From contig CAZVXD010000048.1 of NCBI GenBank assembly GCA_964631335.1, forward strand, positions 1-13,998: a DNA stretch of 13,998 bases. Reading direction: 5' to 3'. This document shows positions 1 to 6,873 of this stretch, piece by piece; position 1 is the first letter of the stretch, and every line of letters begins with the position of its first letter. The position numbers and the translations under genes were made by a program. This DNA is from JAFGHJ01 sp964631335 (GTDB lineage: Bacteria > Hydrothermota > UBA3072). The notes below the pieces were generated by a model. The model was not told the DNA's origin. It made no database searches and worked only from the letters and a program-made list of their open reading frames with translations.

Positions 1-537
1 AAAGTAGGTGTGGAATACAAGAAAAATAAAGAAGGATATTATACAGCGGATAGTGTTGAACTGGCTTCGACTTTAATTTCCAAATGCGTTAAGTCGGGCG
101 TAAAAATCTTCAATCTGATAAAAGTCGTGGATGTAATGTTCAGAGAGGAAAACGGAGTAAAAAAAGTTAACGGTCTTGTCCTGCAGTGGTCTCCGATCGA
201 GCATATCGGTTTACATGTCGACCCTCTGACGGTGAGAGCGAAATATGTCGTGGACGGAACCGGTCATCCGGCGGAGGTTTGTTCCGTCCTTTCCCGAAAA
301 ATGGACGTGAAGCTCGATAGCAGAACCGGCGGAGTTATCGGTGAAATGTCCATGTGGGCGGATAGGGGAGAGGAACAGACAGTCGAGAACGCTTCGGAAG
401 TTTTTCCGGGTCTGTTCGCGACGGGTATGGCTGGAAATGCCGTTAAAGGAACTCCCCGTATGGGTCCCATATTTGGGGGTATGCTGCTTTCAGGAGAAAA
501 AATCGCGGGAATTATTGCCGGAAAACTGAGGAAATGA
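1..537 (+). CDS. thi4: Thiamine thiazole synthase, Thi4 family, His (sulfide-type) form; 5' partial
   Basis: The reading frame is open from base 1, so the gene begins left of the window. The GTG at 10 is internal, because in-frame codons precede it. The visible part is the C-terminal half of a Thi4/ribulose-1,5-bisphosphate-synthase-like FAD/NAD enzyme. It shows GLHVDPLTVRAKYVVDGTGH around codons 71-90 and ends with GTPRMGPIFGGMLLSG, the conserved Thi4 closing motif. Thi4 proteins build the thiazole half of thiamin from NAD and glycine. In yeast the sulfur comes from an active-site Cys of the enzyme itself (a suicide enzyme). In the methanogen type that residue is His and free sulfide is used. 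Here the equivalent position is His (codon at 214-216, within GLHVDP), so a catalytic, sulfide-dependent enzyme is inferred, which suits an anaerobe. thiE follows on the same strand. The family call is secure; the symbol follows family usage. Confidence 0.9.
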   Translation, partial: KVGVEYKKNKEGYYTADSVELASTLISKCVKSGVKIFNLIKVVDVMFREENGVKKVNGLVLQWSPIEHIGLHVDPLTVRAKYVVDGTGHPAEVCSVLSRKMDVKLDSRTGGVIGEMSMWADRGEEQTVENASEVFPGLFATGMAGNAVKGTPRMGPIFGGMLLSGEKIAGIIAGKLRK

Positions 538-551
538 GAATAACTGAAATT

Positions 552-742
552 TAAAAATCAAATATCAAAATGGAAAAATACAAATCAAAGTTCAAAAATA
601 AAAAAAAGCAAAATGGTAACGAAATCCCTTGGTAATACAAATGTTTTGTTAGTTTTTGTAGTGAGGGGTAGGGAATAATTTTACATTTTTATATGTAATT
701 TTGCTTTTTAATTTTTAATATTTAAATTCCGAAGGAAACGAA
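552..742 (+). repeat. Interspersed AT-rich repeat with inverted arms, copy A
   Basis: This fills most of the 254-bp gap between thi4 and thiE. The left arm (552-597) resembles copies at 5543 and 11514 (the latter inverted): runs of CAAA/TCAAA spaced a few bases apart. The right arm (about 680-742) reads TTTTGCTTTTTAATTTTTAA and onward to TTCCGAAGGAAACGAA. The tail TTCCGAARGAAACRAA is shared with copy B. The two arms are roughly reverse-complementary, so RNA from either strand could fold into a long A/U hairpin. Copy A has the longest and most diverged central part (about 598-680), including a small GC-richer stretch. No ORF and no TPP-riboswitch core was seen in this gap. Confidence 0.8.
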
Positions 743-791
743 GTAATATGAGTTATATTTCTGCAAAAAAGCAAAAAGGGTAATACGCAGA

Positions 792-1388
792 ATGAGATAC
801 CCTTTTGGCGCTTACGTTATAACAAGTAAAAATCATGTGAAAATAGCCGGAGAAGCATGCAAAGGCGGCGCCAGGGTTATTCAATACAGGGATAAAAGTT
901 CCTCCCGCCAGGATATGCTGGAAATAGCGGATAAAATTAGGAAAATCACAAGAAAGTCCGGTTCATTGTTTATTATCAATGATTTTATAGATATCGCGCG
1001 TATGTCCGGAGCGGATGGGGTTCATCTGGGACAGGACGATATTCCCATTCAGAGAGCGAGAGAGATAACCCCGGAGGGTTTCATTGTAGGTATTTCCACG
1101 CATTCGTTGGAACAGGCTAAGGAGGCTGAAGAAAAAGGGGCGGATTATATAGGAATAGGGCCTGTTTTTTCAACCCCCACGAAGGAAAATTACACACCAA
1201 TAGGACTTTCGACCGTCGAGGAAGTTCTTCGAAGTGTAAATATTCCCGTAGTTGCTATTGGTGGTATAAATATTGAAAATTTAGTTCATTTGATTAAAAT
1301 TGGCACGCGAAACGTCGCAATGGTAAGGGAATTTCAGGAAAACACTCTCGAGAAAGTAAAAAAAGTAAATTTTTCACTAAAAATGTAG
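792..1388 (+). CDS. thiE: Thiamine-phosphate synthase
   Basis: This 198-residue TIM-barrel protein joins thiazole phosphate and HMP pyrophosphate to make thiamin phosphate. Family landmarks occur in order: QYRDK (31-35, the Q-x-R-x-K diphosphate site), IND (62-64), GVHLGQDD (76-83, Mg-binding acidic pair), GPVFSTPTK (123-131) and AIGGI (175-179). Length is near the family norm of about 205-220. One position is odd: the usual V-S or I-S pair after the last strand, which contacts the thiazole phosphate, reads V-R here (NVAMVRE, 184-190). The start is ATG, with AAAAAGGG about 11 nt upstream, a rather long spacing. It lies 254 bp downstream of thi4 with the repeat between them, so the two genes form a thiamin pair but may not be tightly coupled. 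Function is likely; the altered pocket residue lowers certainty about the exact substrate. Confidence 0.9.
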   Translation: MRYPFGAYVITSKNHVKIAGEACKGGARVIQYRDKSSSRQDMLEIADKIRKITRKSGSLFIINDFIDIARMSGADGVHLGQDDIPIQRAREITPEGFIVGISTHSLEQAKEAEEKGADYIGIGPVFSTPTKENYTPIGLSTVEEVLRSVNIPVVAIGGINIENLVHLIKIGTRNVAMVREFQENTLEKVKKVNFSLKM

Positions 1389-1397
1389 GAAAATCCC

Positions 1398-1425
1398 TTG
1401 ACATTAAGGCAATACGATATAGATT
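1398..1425 (+). promoter_or_regulatory. Probable sigma70-type promoter of the por-mgl operon
   Basis: A perfect -35 hexamer TTGACA lies at 1398-1403. After 16 bp comes TAGATT (1420-1425), matching TATAAT at four of six bases. It sits in the 59-bp gap between thiE and porG. A strong ribosome-binding site, AAGGGAG (1434-1440), follows 7 nt before the porG ATG. The 16-bp spacing and the CCTTGACATT context are the same as in the purB promoter at 11340-11367. The -10 choice is the weaker part of the call. Confidence 0.55.
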
Positions 1426-1447
1426 TGACTAAAAAGGGAGTTAAATA

Positions 1448-2038
1448 ATGGCTAAGGATTTAATAGAGATTAGATGGCACGGCAGAGGAGGACAGGGTGC
1501 TAAGACAGCGGCATTACTTTTCGGTGAAGCGGCTATCGATACGGGTATGTATATTCAGGCTTTCCCTGAATACGGCCCGGAGAGAACCGGCGCGCCGGTG
1601 AGTGCTTTTAACCGTTTGAGTGAGAAGCCCATAAGATTACACAGCGGTGTTGATAGCCCGAGGATCGTTCTGGTACTCGATCCGACCTTACTTGAAACGG
1701 TGGACGTACTTGCGGGTCTGGAAGAAGGTGGTATTCTTATAGTTAATACCGATGATTCTCCCGAAAATATCAGGAAAAGACTGTCCGTCGCTCCTAAAAT
1801 AAAAGTTTACACTGTGGATGCTTCAAAAATCGCGATGGATAAGATAGGGCTGAACAAACCCAATACTCCTATGCTGGGAGCATTATCTAAAGTTACGGAT
1901 ATTCTGGATTATAAGAAGATGCTTAAAAGTATAGAACACAAGTTAAAAATTAAATTCAGAGGAAAACCGGAAGAAATAGTTACGAAGAATGTAGAAGCAA
2001 TAAAAACAGCTCATGAACAAACGAAGGGAGAAAGCTGA
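1448..2038 (+). CDS. porG: Pyruvate:ferredoxin oxidoreductase, gamma subunit
   Basis: This 196-residue gamma subunit of a 2-oxoacid:ferredoxin oxidoreductase shows the conserved N-terminal IRWHGRGGQGAKTAA (8-22), then FPEYGPERTGAPVSAF, a segment typical of PorG/VorG/KorC. In this enzyme family pyruvate plus CoA is oxidised to acetyl-CoA and CO2 with reduction of ferredoxin, or the reverse. The gamma subunit helps form the CoA/active-site assembly. The start is ATG with AAGGGAG 7 nt upstream. Its stop TGA (2036-2038) shares a base with the porD ATG (TGATG), implying translational coupling. The order gamma-delta-alpha-beta matches the four-subunit por operons of Thermotoga type. Substrate choice (pyruvate versus branched 2-oxoacids) is judged mainly from the alpha and beta subunits. 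Confidence 0.92.
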   Translation: MAKDLIEIRWHGRGGQGAKTAALLFGEAAIDTGMYIQAFPEYGPERTGAPVSAFNRLSEKPIRLHSGVDSPRIVLVLDPTLLETVDVLAGLEEGGILIVNTDDSPENIRKRLSVAPKIKVYTVDASKIAMDKIGLNKPNTPMLGALSKVTDILDYKKMLKSIEHKLKIKFRGKPEEIVTKNVEAIKTAHEQTKGES

Positions 2039-2331
2039 TGGCTAAAAAGAAGGAAGGATGGAAGGAACTTCCTATAGGCGCTATTATAATCGAACCCGGT
2101 TCCAGTAAAAAATTTAAGACCGGGGATTGGAGAGAAGGAAAGAAACCGTCTGTAGATAAAGAAAAATGTACGAATTGTATGATTTGCTGGATTTCATGTC
2201 CCGATTCGGCGATTAAAGTTAAAGACGGCAAAATGGTAGGCTTTGATCTGGATTATTGTAAGGGATGTGGAATTTGCGCTGCTCAATGTCCGGTTAACGC
2301 CATAGAAATGATCGACGAGGAGGAAGAATGA
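2038..2331 (+). CDS. porD: Pyruvate:ferredoxin oxidoreductase, delta subunit (2[4Fe-4S] ferredoxin)
   Basis: This small 97-residue ferredoxin-type subunit carries two classic CxxCxxCxxxCP clusters: Cys44, 47, 50, 54 and Cys74, 77, 80, 84. The spacing is complete and undisturbed. It should pass electrons from the beta-subunit cluster to soluble ferredoxin. The first roughly 35 residues are the basic extension usual for PorD, including PIGAIIIEPGSS. The tail is acidic (DEEEE). The ATG overlaps the porG stop by one base and is preceded by AAGGGAG with 7-nt spacing. Its own stop overlaps the porA start (ATGA). It acts only as part of the four-subunit complex in the cytoplasm. Confidence 0.93.
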   Translation: MAKKKEGWKELPIGAIIIEPGSSKKFKTGDWREGKKPSVDKEKCTNCMICWISCPDSAIKVKDGKMVGFDLDYCKGCGICAAQCPVNAIEMIDEEEE

Positions 2332-3497
2332 AAGTTGCTGCTAAGACTGCGAATGAAGCTATGGCAGAAGCGATGAGACAGATAAATCCCGATGTGGTTG
2401 CAGCATATCCTATAACACCATCTACAGAGATTGTTCAGATTTTTTCACAGTTTGTTGCCGATGGTTTGGTGGATACTGAATTTGTACCCGTAGAATCCGA
2501 GCACTCGGCGGCGAGTGCCTGCACGGGAGCGGCCGCGGCAGGAGCGAGAGTTATGACCGCTACCGCGTCTCAGGGGCTGGCTCTTATGAACGAGGTTCTT
2601 TTTGTTACAGCAGGACTGCGGCTTCCGATGGTGATTTGTGAGATAGCGAGGACTCTATCGGCTCCGATTAACATTCACTGCGACCATTCGGACACAATGG
2701 ACCAGAGAGACACGGGATGGATGCAGTTTTACGCGGAAGATTCTCAGGAAGCTTATGATCTGGTTATACAGGCTATGAAGATTTCAGAAGAGGCTTTTTT
2801 ACCCGCCATGGTGTCGGCTGACGCTTTTATTCTTTCTCATTCCCTTCAGAGAATAGATATGCTGGAAGATAAAGAGGTGCAGAGTTTTATAGGTAAGCAT
2901 AAAACACCATATAACCTTCTCGATACAGATAAGCCTATCACTATCGGACCTCTCGACCTGCAGGATTATTATTTCGAGCACAAGAGATCGGAAGCTGAAG
3001 CAATGAGGGAAGCCGGGAAGGTTATAAAAAAGGTTTTTAAGGATTTCGGCGGTAAATTTAAAAGAAAATATAATCTAATAGAAGAATATAAGATGAAAGA
3101 TGCTAAGAGAGCTATTGTTATAATGGGTTCGACCGCGGGAACGGCTAAAGAGGTGGTAGATAATCTTAGAGCGGATGGAGAAAAAGTCGGTATGGTTAAA
3201 ATATGCGTTTTCCGACCCTGGCCGACGGAAGAAATTAACAAAGCTCTTAAAAATGTCGATTACCTGGCTGTAATGGATAGAGCCGAGGGTATGAGCGGTT
3301 TCGGAGCTCCTTTATTTACGGAAATTCGTTCTTCTCTTTATGACGGGGAAAAGAAACCCGATACTTATGGATATGTTTACGGTTTGGGTGGACGAGATGT
3401 GCCAACTGATGATATAAAAAAGGTTTTTGACGACTTGAAAAAAGTGGAAAATGGTAAGAAATTAGCCAGAAATAGTTATTTAGGTGTTAGAGAGTAG
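2328..3497 (+). CDS. porA: Pyruvate:ferredoxin oxidoreductase, alpha subunit
   Basis: This 389-residue alpha subunit has the usual length. The N-terminal pyrimidine-binding domain shows AAYPITPSTE (25-34; the Thr of the YPITP motif lines the substrate pocket in characterised PFORs), VESEHSAASACTGA with the conserved Glu near position 58, and TATASQGLALM (77-87). EIARTLSAP (105-113) holds the Arg expected to meet the pyruvate carboxylate. The C-terminal domain has the IVIMGSTAGTAKE Rossmann-like start and ends with YGLGGRDVPTDDI. The start ATG overlaps porD by 4 nt and is preceded by GAGGAGGAAG. The YPITPST and ARxLSAP motifs favour pyruvate as substrate; a broader 2-oxoacid range cannot be excluded from sequence alone. 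Confidence 0.92.
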   Translation: MKVAAKTANEAMAEAMRQINPDVVAAYPITPSTEIVQIFSQFVADGLVDTEFVPVESEHSAASACTGAAAAGARVMTATASQGLALMNEVLFVTAGLRLPMVICEIARTLSAPINIHCDHSDTMDQRDTGWMQFYAEDSQEAYDLVIQAMKISEEAFLPAMVSADAFILSHSLQRIDMLEDKEVQSFIGKHKTPYNLLDTDKPITIGPLDLQDYYFEHKRSEAEAMREAGKVIKKVFKDFGGKFKRKYNLIEEYKMKDAKRAIVIMGSTAGTAKEVVDNLRADGEKVGMVKICVFRPWPTEEINKALKNVDYLAVMDRAEGMSGFGAPLFTEIRSSLYDGEKKPDTYGYVYGLGGRDVPTDDIKKVFDDLKKVENGKKLARNSYLGVRE

Positions 3498-3505
3498 GAG
3501 GCTTT

Positions 3506-4435
3506 ATGGGAATAAATTTAAAAGAACTATCAAAACAAGAAGATTTATTTGCCTCCGGTCACCGTGCTTGCGCGGGTTGCGGTCCGGCAGTAGCAGTAAG
3601 ACAGGCTCTGCTCGCTTCAGGCAAGGACACGGTGGTAAGTTTCGCGACGGGTTGTATGGAAGTGGTATCCACGATATTTCCTTATACAGCATGGGAAGTG
3701 CCTTATATTCATTCTCTGTTTGAAAATTCCGCGGCTACTATGAGCGGTGTGGAAGCCGCTTACAGGGCTTTAAAAAAGAAAGGAAAAGTAAAAAAGGATA
3801 TTAATTTAATAGCTTTTGGCGGAGACGGAGGAACTTACGACATAGGTTTACAGGCTTTGTCCGGAGCCATGGAACGAGGTCATAATATGCTTTATATATG
3901 TTATGATAATCAGGCGTACATGAACACGGGTATTCAAAGGTCCGGAGCGACTCCTCACGGAGCCAGTACGACCACTTCTCCGTCGGGAAAGGTTATTCCC
4001 GGGAAAACTCAATGGAGAAAAGATCTTACGGAGATTATGGCGGCGCATAATATACCTTATGCCGCTCAGGCGTGTATTTCAGAGTGGAGAGATTATATGA
4101 CCAAGGTGCAAAAAGCTCTTTCTATCAAAGGGCCTAAATTTATCGTTGTTTTTGCTCCCTGTCAGCTTGGATGGTATTATAAGAAAGAAGACACTATGAA
4201 GATTGCCGATATGGCTGTGAAATCGAGATTCTGGCCATTGTACGAAGTAGAGAATGGTGTTCATAAAATAACAAAGGATCCCAAGAAAGTTATTCCCGTG
4301 GAAGAATGGTTGAAATTGCAGGGAAGATTCAGACACTTGTTTAAGGGGAATAACGCGAAAATAATAGAAGAAATTCAGGAAGAGGTAGACGCGAGATGGA
4401 AAAAATTGAAAAAATTAGAGGAGGCTGGCATTTAA
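3506..4435 (+). CDS. porB: Pyruvate:ferredoxin oxidoreductase, beta subunit (TPP and Fe-S)
   Basis: This 309-residue thiamin-diphosphate subunit has a proximal [4Fe-4S] site made by Cys22 and Cys25 (ACAGC), Cys50 (ATGC) and Cys209 (APCQ). The TPP/Mg motif is GGDGG (105-109) with DNQAYMNTG (134-142). The stretch TGIQRSGATPHGA is the form usual in pyruvate-specific PorB. It forms the catalytic core with PorA. AGGAGG (3496-3501) lies 4 nt before the ATG and overlaps the porA stop codon region. The gene abuts the next ORF directly (TAA then ATG). The upstream thi4 and thiE make the thiamin from which this enzyme's cofactor derives, a functional but not necessarily regulatory link. Confidence 0.93.
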   Translation: MGINLKELSKQEDLFASGHRACAGCGPAVAVRQALLASGKDTVVSFATGCMEVVSTIFPYTAWEVPYIHSLFENSAATMSGVEAAYRALKKKGKVKKDINLIAFGGDGGTYDIGLQALSGAMERGHNMLYICYDNQAYMNTGIQRSGATPHGASTTTSPSGKVIPGKTQWRKDLTEIMAAHNIPYAAQACISEWRDYMTKVQKALSIKGPKFIVVFAPCQLGWYYKKEDTMKIADMAVKSRFWPLYEVENGVHKITKDPKKVIPVEEWLKLQGRFRHLFKGNNAKIIEEIQEEVDARWKKLKKLEEAGI

Positions 4436-4924
4436 ATGCCCGATGAAAAAGCCGAGACCTTCGAGGATGAGTTCCAGACTATCAAGGATAATTTAGAGGA
4501 ACTCTGCAGAGAAACCAAATCTCTGTCGGTCCTACTTATCGATAAAGCGGGACAGCTTATTACTTCAGCGGGCAATGTTTCATCTATAGATATTCCGTCT
4601 TTTGCCACTCTTTCCGCGGCTGATTTCGCGGCGACTTCTAATTTAGCGGATTTAATCGGAGAACATGATTTCTCGACTTTATTCCATCAGGGTGAAAAAA
4701 AGAGCATTTATGTTTCTTTGATTGCGGATAAGGTTATTCTTGCGGTTATATTTACAAAAGAGACAACTCTTGGGCTGGTGCGTATTAAAGTTAAAAAGAC
4801 GGCTGAAAAACTTGGAAGTTTGTTTGAAAAGATTTTCCAGACTCTCGAAAGTGAATATTCCGGAGCGGTCGACGACGATTTTATCAATGAGGCGGAAACG
4901 GAACTGGATAGTCTTTTTGAGTGA
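4436..4924 (+). CDS. mglB: Roadblock/LC7 domain protein, MglB-like
   Basis: This 162-residue protein has a roadblock/LC7 fold pattern: an N-terminal helix (FQTIKDNLEELCRE), then LSVLLIDKAGQLITSAG (about 30-46), the LSAADFAATSNLADLIG helix, and a final VILAVIFTKETTLGLVRIKV strand pair. The tail is acidic (DDDFINEAETELDSLFE). It is almost the length of Myxococcus MglB. MglB proteins are homodimeric partners and GTPase activators of MglA. The gene starts immediately after the porB stop, with AGAGGAGG 11 nt upstream, and lies 12 bp before the MglA-like gene, as in mglBA operons. The symbol is given by synteny and domain; direct sequence similarity to MglB looks modest, so a generic roadblock adaptor of the following GTPase is the fallback. 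Confidence 0.8.
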   Translation: MPDEKAETFEDEFQTIKDNLEELCRETKSLSVLLIDKAGQLITSAGNVSSIDIPSFATLSAADFAATSNLADLIGEHDFSTLFHQGEKKSIYVSLIADKVILAVIFTKETTLGLVRIKVKKTAEKLGSLFEKIFQTLESEYSGAVDDDFINEAETELDSLFE

Positions 4925-4936
4925 TATGGAGAGCAA

Positions 4937-5515
4937 ATGGCGCTTATAAATTATTCTTCGAAAGAAATAAATTGTAAAATTGTATACTACGGCCCGGGGC
5001 TCGGCGGTAAGACGACCAATATTAAACACATATACTCAAAAGTGAATCCCGATAATCGAGGAAAATTAATGAGTCTGGATACAGAACTGGACAGGACGCT
5101 CTTTTTTGATTTTCTTCCTGTCGATCTGGGTACTGTTAAGGGCTTTTCAGTCCATTTTCATCTTTATACCGTTCCGGGTCAGATTTATTATAACGCTTCC
5201 AGAAAACTTATATTGAAAGGTGTGGATGGTTTGATATTTGTTGCCGATTCTCAAATCGAAAGATTCGAAGATAATATAGATTCTATCGAGAATCTCGACG
5301 ACAATTTAGCCGAATATAATAAAAAGGTTGAAGAAATACCATTGGCTATTCAATATAATAAAAGAGATTTGCCCAATATAGTTTCACTCAATGAGCTCGA
5401 AGACGCCCTTAATCCGAGAGGAGTCTTTTCATGTGAGGGTGTCGCTACAGAGGGCATAGGTGTTTTCGAACCATTAAAAGAAGTCTCTAAAAAAGTTCTA
5501 AGAAAACTTCGATAG
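4937..5515 (+). CDS. mglA: MglA-family Ras-like small GTPase
   Basis: This 192-residue GTPase is strongly like Myxococcus MglA over its whole length; it opens with NYSSKEINCKIVYYGPG. P-loop GPGLGGKTT is at 19-27, LDRTLFFDFLP at 51-61, YTVPGQ at 77-82 (the MglA form of the DxxG switch-II motif, with Thr78 in place of Asp), FVADSQIER at 101-109 and NKRD at 141-144. One difference from the Myxococcus protein is Gly instead of Cys at position 23 of the P-loop. MglA sets the leading pole for gliding and type IV pili, and in other bacteria acts in polarity or surface attachment. GGAG (4928-4931) is 5 nt from the ATG. The gene ends the por operon; an effector is not visible here. Confidence 0.93.
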   Translation: MALINYSSKEINCKIVYYGPGLGGKTTNIKHIYSKVNPDNRGKLMSLDTELDRTLFFDFLPVDLGTVKGFSVHFHLYTVPGQIYYNASRKLILKGVDGLIFVADSQIERFEDNIDSIENLDDNLAEYNKKVEEIPLAIQYNKRDLPNIVSLNELEDALNPRGVFSCEGVATEGIGVFEPLKEVSKKVLRKLR

Positions 5516-5542
5516 GCTTCAAGCGACGAAGTCGCTATAATG

Positions 5543-5690
5543 TAAAAATCAAATATCAAAGTGCAAAATTACAAATCAAAGTTCAAATATTGTAAAAAAG
5601 TCACGCGCTTTTAGGTTAGAAAAATTTTTGCATTTTAATATGTCATTTTGCTTTTTAATTTTTAATATTTAATTTCCGAAAGAAACAAAA
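5543..5690 (+). repeat. Interspersed AT-rich repeat with inverted arms, copy B
   Basis: This copy lies between the converging mglA and GT4 genes; the whole gap 5516-5703 has no other gene. Left arm 5543-5586 and right arm about 5625-5690. The right arm is identical to copy C over 51 bases (5625-5675 versus 11383-11433 inverted), and the left arm differs from copy C at one position in about 44. Within the copy, 27-base segments of the two arms match as inverted repeats at 22 positions, so they can pair. The central 35-40 bases (TAAAAAAGTCACGCGCTTTT and flank) are not shared with the other copies. It ends with TTCCGAAAGAAACAAA, as in copy A. Confidence 0.85.
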
Positions 5691-5703
5691 ACTAATTAAT
5701 AAT

Positions 5704-6873
5704 TTAAATTGTGTTGATTAAAGGGATTAGTTTGTTTTTTAAAATGTTGTCCCAGCTAAAATTGTCTATAATAGTCCTTCTGTCCTGAACGATTTTGTTC
5801 TGTTTTAAAAAGGTATCGATTTTCTTCGCGATTTTTAGCGGTTTTTCATCGAGGTCGAAGAAAATATGGGACTGAAAGTGTTTTTCTATTTCTCTTAAGG
5901 GCGGAATATTTGAAAGAGCCGCCGGCATTCGAAATAGTGAAGCTTCGATAGCGGGCAAGCCGAATCCTTCCATTTTACTGGTAATGAGAAGAAAATCTCC
6001 CAGAAAATAAAAAGTTTCAATATCTTTTATGGGGCAATATTGCGCGAACATTATCATTTTCACCCCTTTTTCTTTGGCTCTTTTTTTAAGTTCGTTTTTA
6101 TAATTTAAAAAGGCGGGGTTGTGTGGGTCGGGTGGAGCGGATAAAAGAAGTAAGGGATTACCCTTTAGTTTTGAAGTTATGTCTATTGCGAGCTCGAAAT
6201 TTTTTCTCCTTGTTAATCGGGAAGGAAAGAGCGCTACCGGGTAGTAAGAAAGAATTTTTAATTCCTCAGCCGCTTTTTTCATGTCGGAAGGCAGTATAAC
6301 ATAAGGGTCTATTCCGTTATGTATTACCTCTATATCCTTTTTTTTGATGTTGAAAAAATCCGAGAGCAGGTTCTTCCTGTAGTTTGTTATCGTTACCCAT
6401 TTTATTCCGGGATTGGAAGAAACTATGAATTTTAAGGGAGAATTACCCGGAGGAGGTAAGCCATAAGTAGGATCCACATAGGAAAGATCGTGTACCCACC
6501 CTATGGTTTTGATTTTTTTTGATATTTTGGTCAGCGCCGCGGTCGCCACAAGATTAAAATGCATTGTAAAGAGGTTGTGGACAATTAAAACATCGGAATC
6601 CTTTAAACTTTTAAGGATTTTTTCTTCTACTTTGCTGACTTCGGAATCGAAATCACCGGGAGTTTTAGCTTTTAGTATTTCTTTAGACATTTCTCCGTAA
6701 TAGGAGGATTTTAATTCGGGTATTAAAACGTCGGGGTTCCCGGCTCCCGCTATTATTCTAACTTCAAAGTTGTGATTTCTTAATAGCTTAGCGTGTGTGT
6801 CTAGAGTTAGTTCTACGCCTCCTATTACCGGTAGAGTGGAGTAGTGAAGAATAGAAACTACTCTTCTTCCCAT
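5704..6873 (-). CDS. GT4-type (GT-B) glycosyltransferase, candidate mannosylglucosyl-(phospho)glycerate synthase
   Basis: This 389-residue retaining GT-B enzyme has an N-terminal HYSTLPVIGGVE (10-21, the glycine loop), WVHDLSYVDPTYG (126-138), VIHNGID (183-189), FPSRLTRRKN (216-225, sugar-nucleotide phosphate Arg/Lys) and SKMEGFGLPAIEA (299-311, the E-x7-E motif of GT4). There is no signal peptide or membrane helix, so it acts in the cytoplasm. It is the last gene of the purB operon and overlaps the previous gene by 16 bp, with only a weak AAAAAG ahead of the ATG, implying translational coupling. In Petrotoga the MggA glycosyltransferase adds mannose from GDP-mannose to glucosyl-3-phosphoglycerate; a role of that kind fits the neighbours. 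This is inference: a GT4 adding another sugar, or one acting on cell-surface glycans, is possible. Confidence 0.75.
   Translation of the reverse strand: MGRRVVSILHYSTLPVIGGVELTLDTHAKLLRNHNFEVRIIAGAGNPDVLIPELKSSYYGEMSKEILKAKTPGDFDSEVSKVEEKILKSLKDSDVLIVHNLFTMHFNLVATAALTKISKKIKTIGWVHDLSYVDPTYGLPPPGNSPLKFIVSSNPGIKWVTITNYRKNLLSDFFNIKKKDIEVIHNGIDPYVILPSDMKKAAEELKILSYYPVALFPSRLTRRKNFELAIDITSKLKGNPLLLLSAPPDPHNPAFLNYKNELKKRAKEKGVKMIMFAQYCPIKDIETFYFLGDFLLITSKMEGFGLPAIEASLFRMPAALSNIPPLREIEKHFQSHIFFDLDEKPLKIAKKIDTFLKQNKIVQDRRTIIDNFSWDNILKNKLIPLINTI

Noticed and set aside
552..597. Regularly spaced CAAA/TCAAA words in the repeat arms as a CRISPR-like array
   Set aside because: The words are short and lie inside one element found in several places; there are no fixed-length repeats with unique spacers and no cas genes.
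538..791. TPP riboswitch ahead of thiE
   Set aside because: No CTGAGA or other conserved TPP-aptamer core is visible; the gap is mostly the AT-rich repeat.
759..792. TTCTGC / GCAGAA inverted repeat enclosing the thiE ribosome-binding site
   Set aside because: Six base pairs with a 22-nt loop are too weak to argue for translational control and could easily occur by chance.
5522..5536. Perfect 6-bp hairpin AGCGAC-GAA-GTCGCT just after mglA as a terminator
   Set aside because: The stem is short and no T-run follows (ATAATGTAAAA), so an intrinsic terminator is not supported; it may be only a chance palindrome at the repeat border.
5536..5541. TATAAT hexamer after mglA as a -10 element
   Set aside because: No -35-like hexamer lies 16-18 bp upstream and no gene starts downstream on this strand before the convergent gene.
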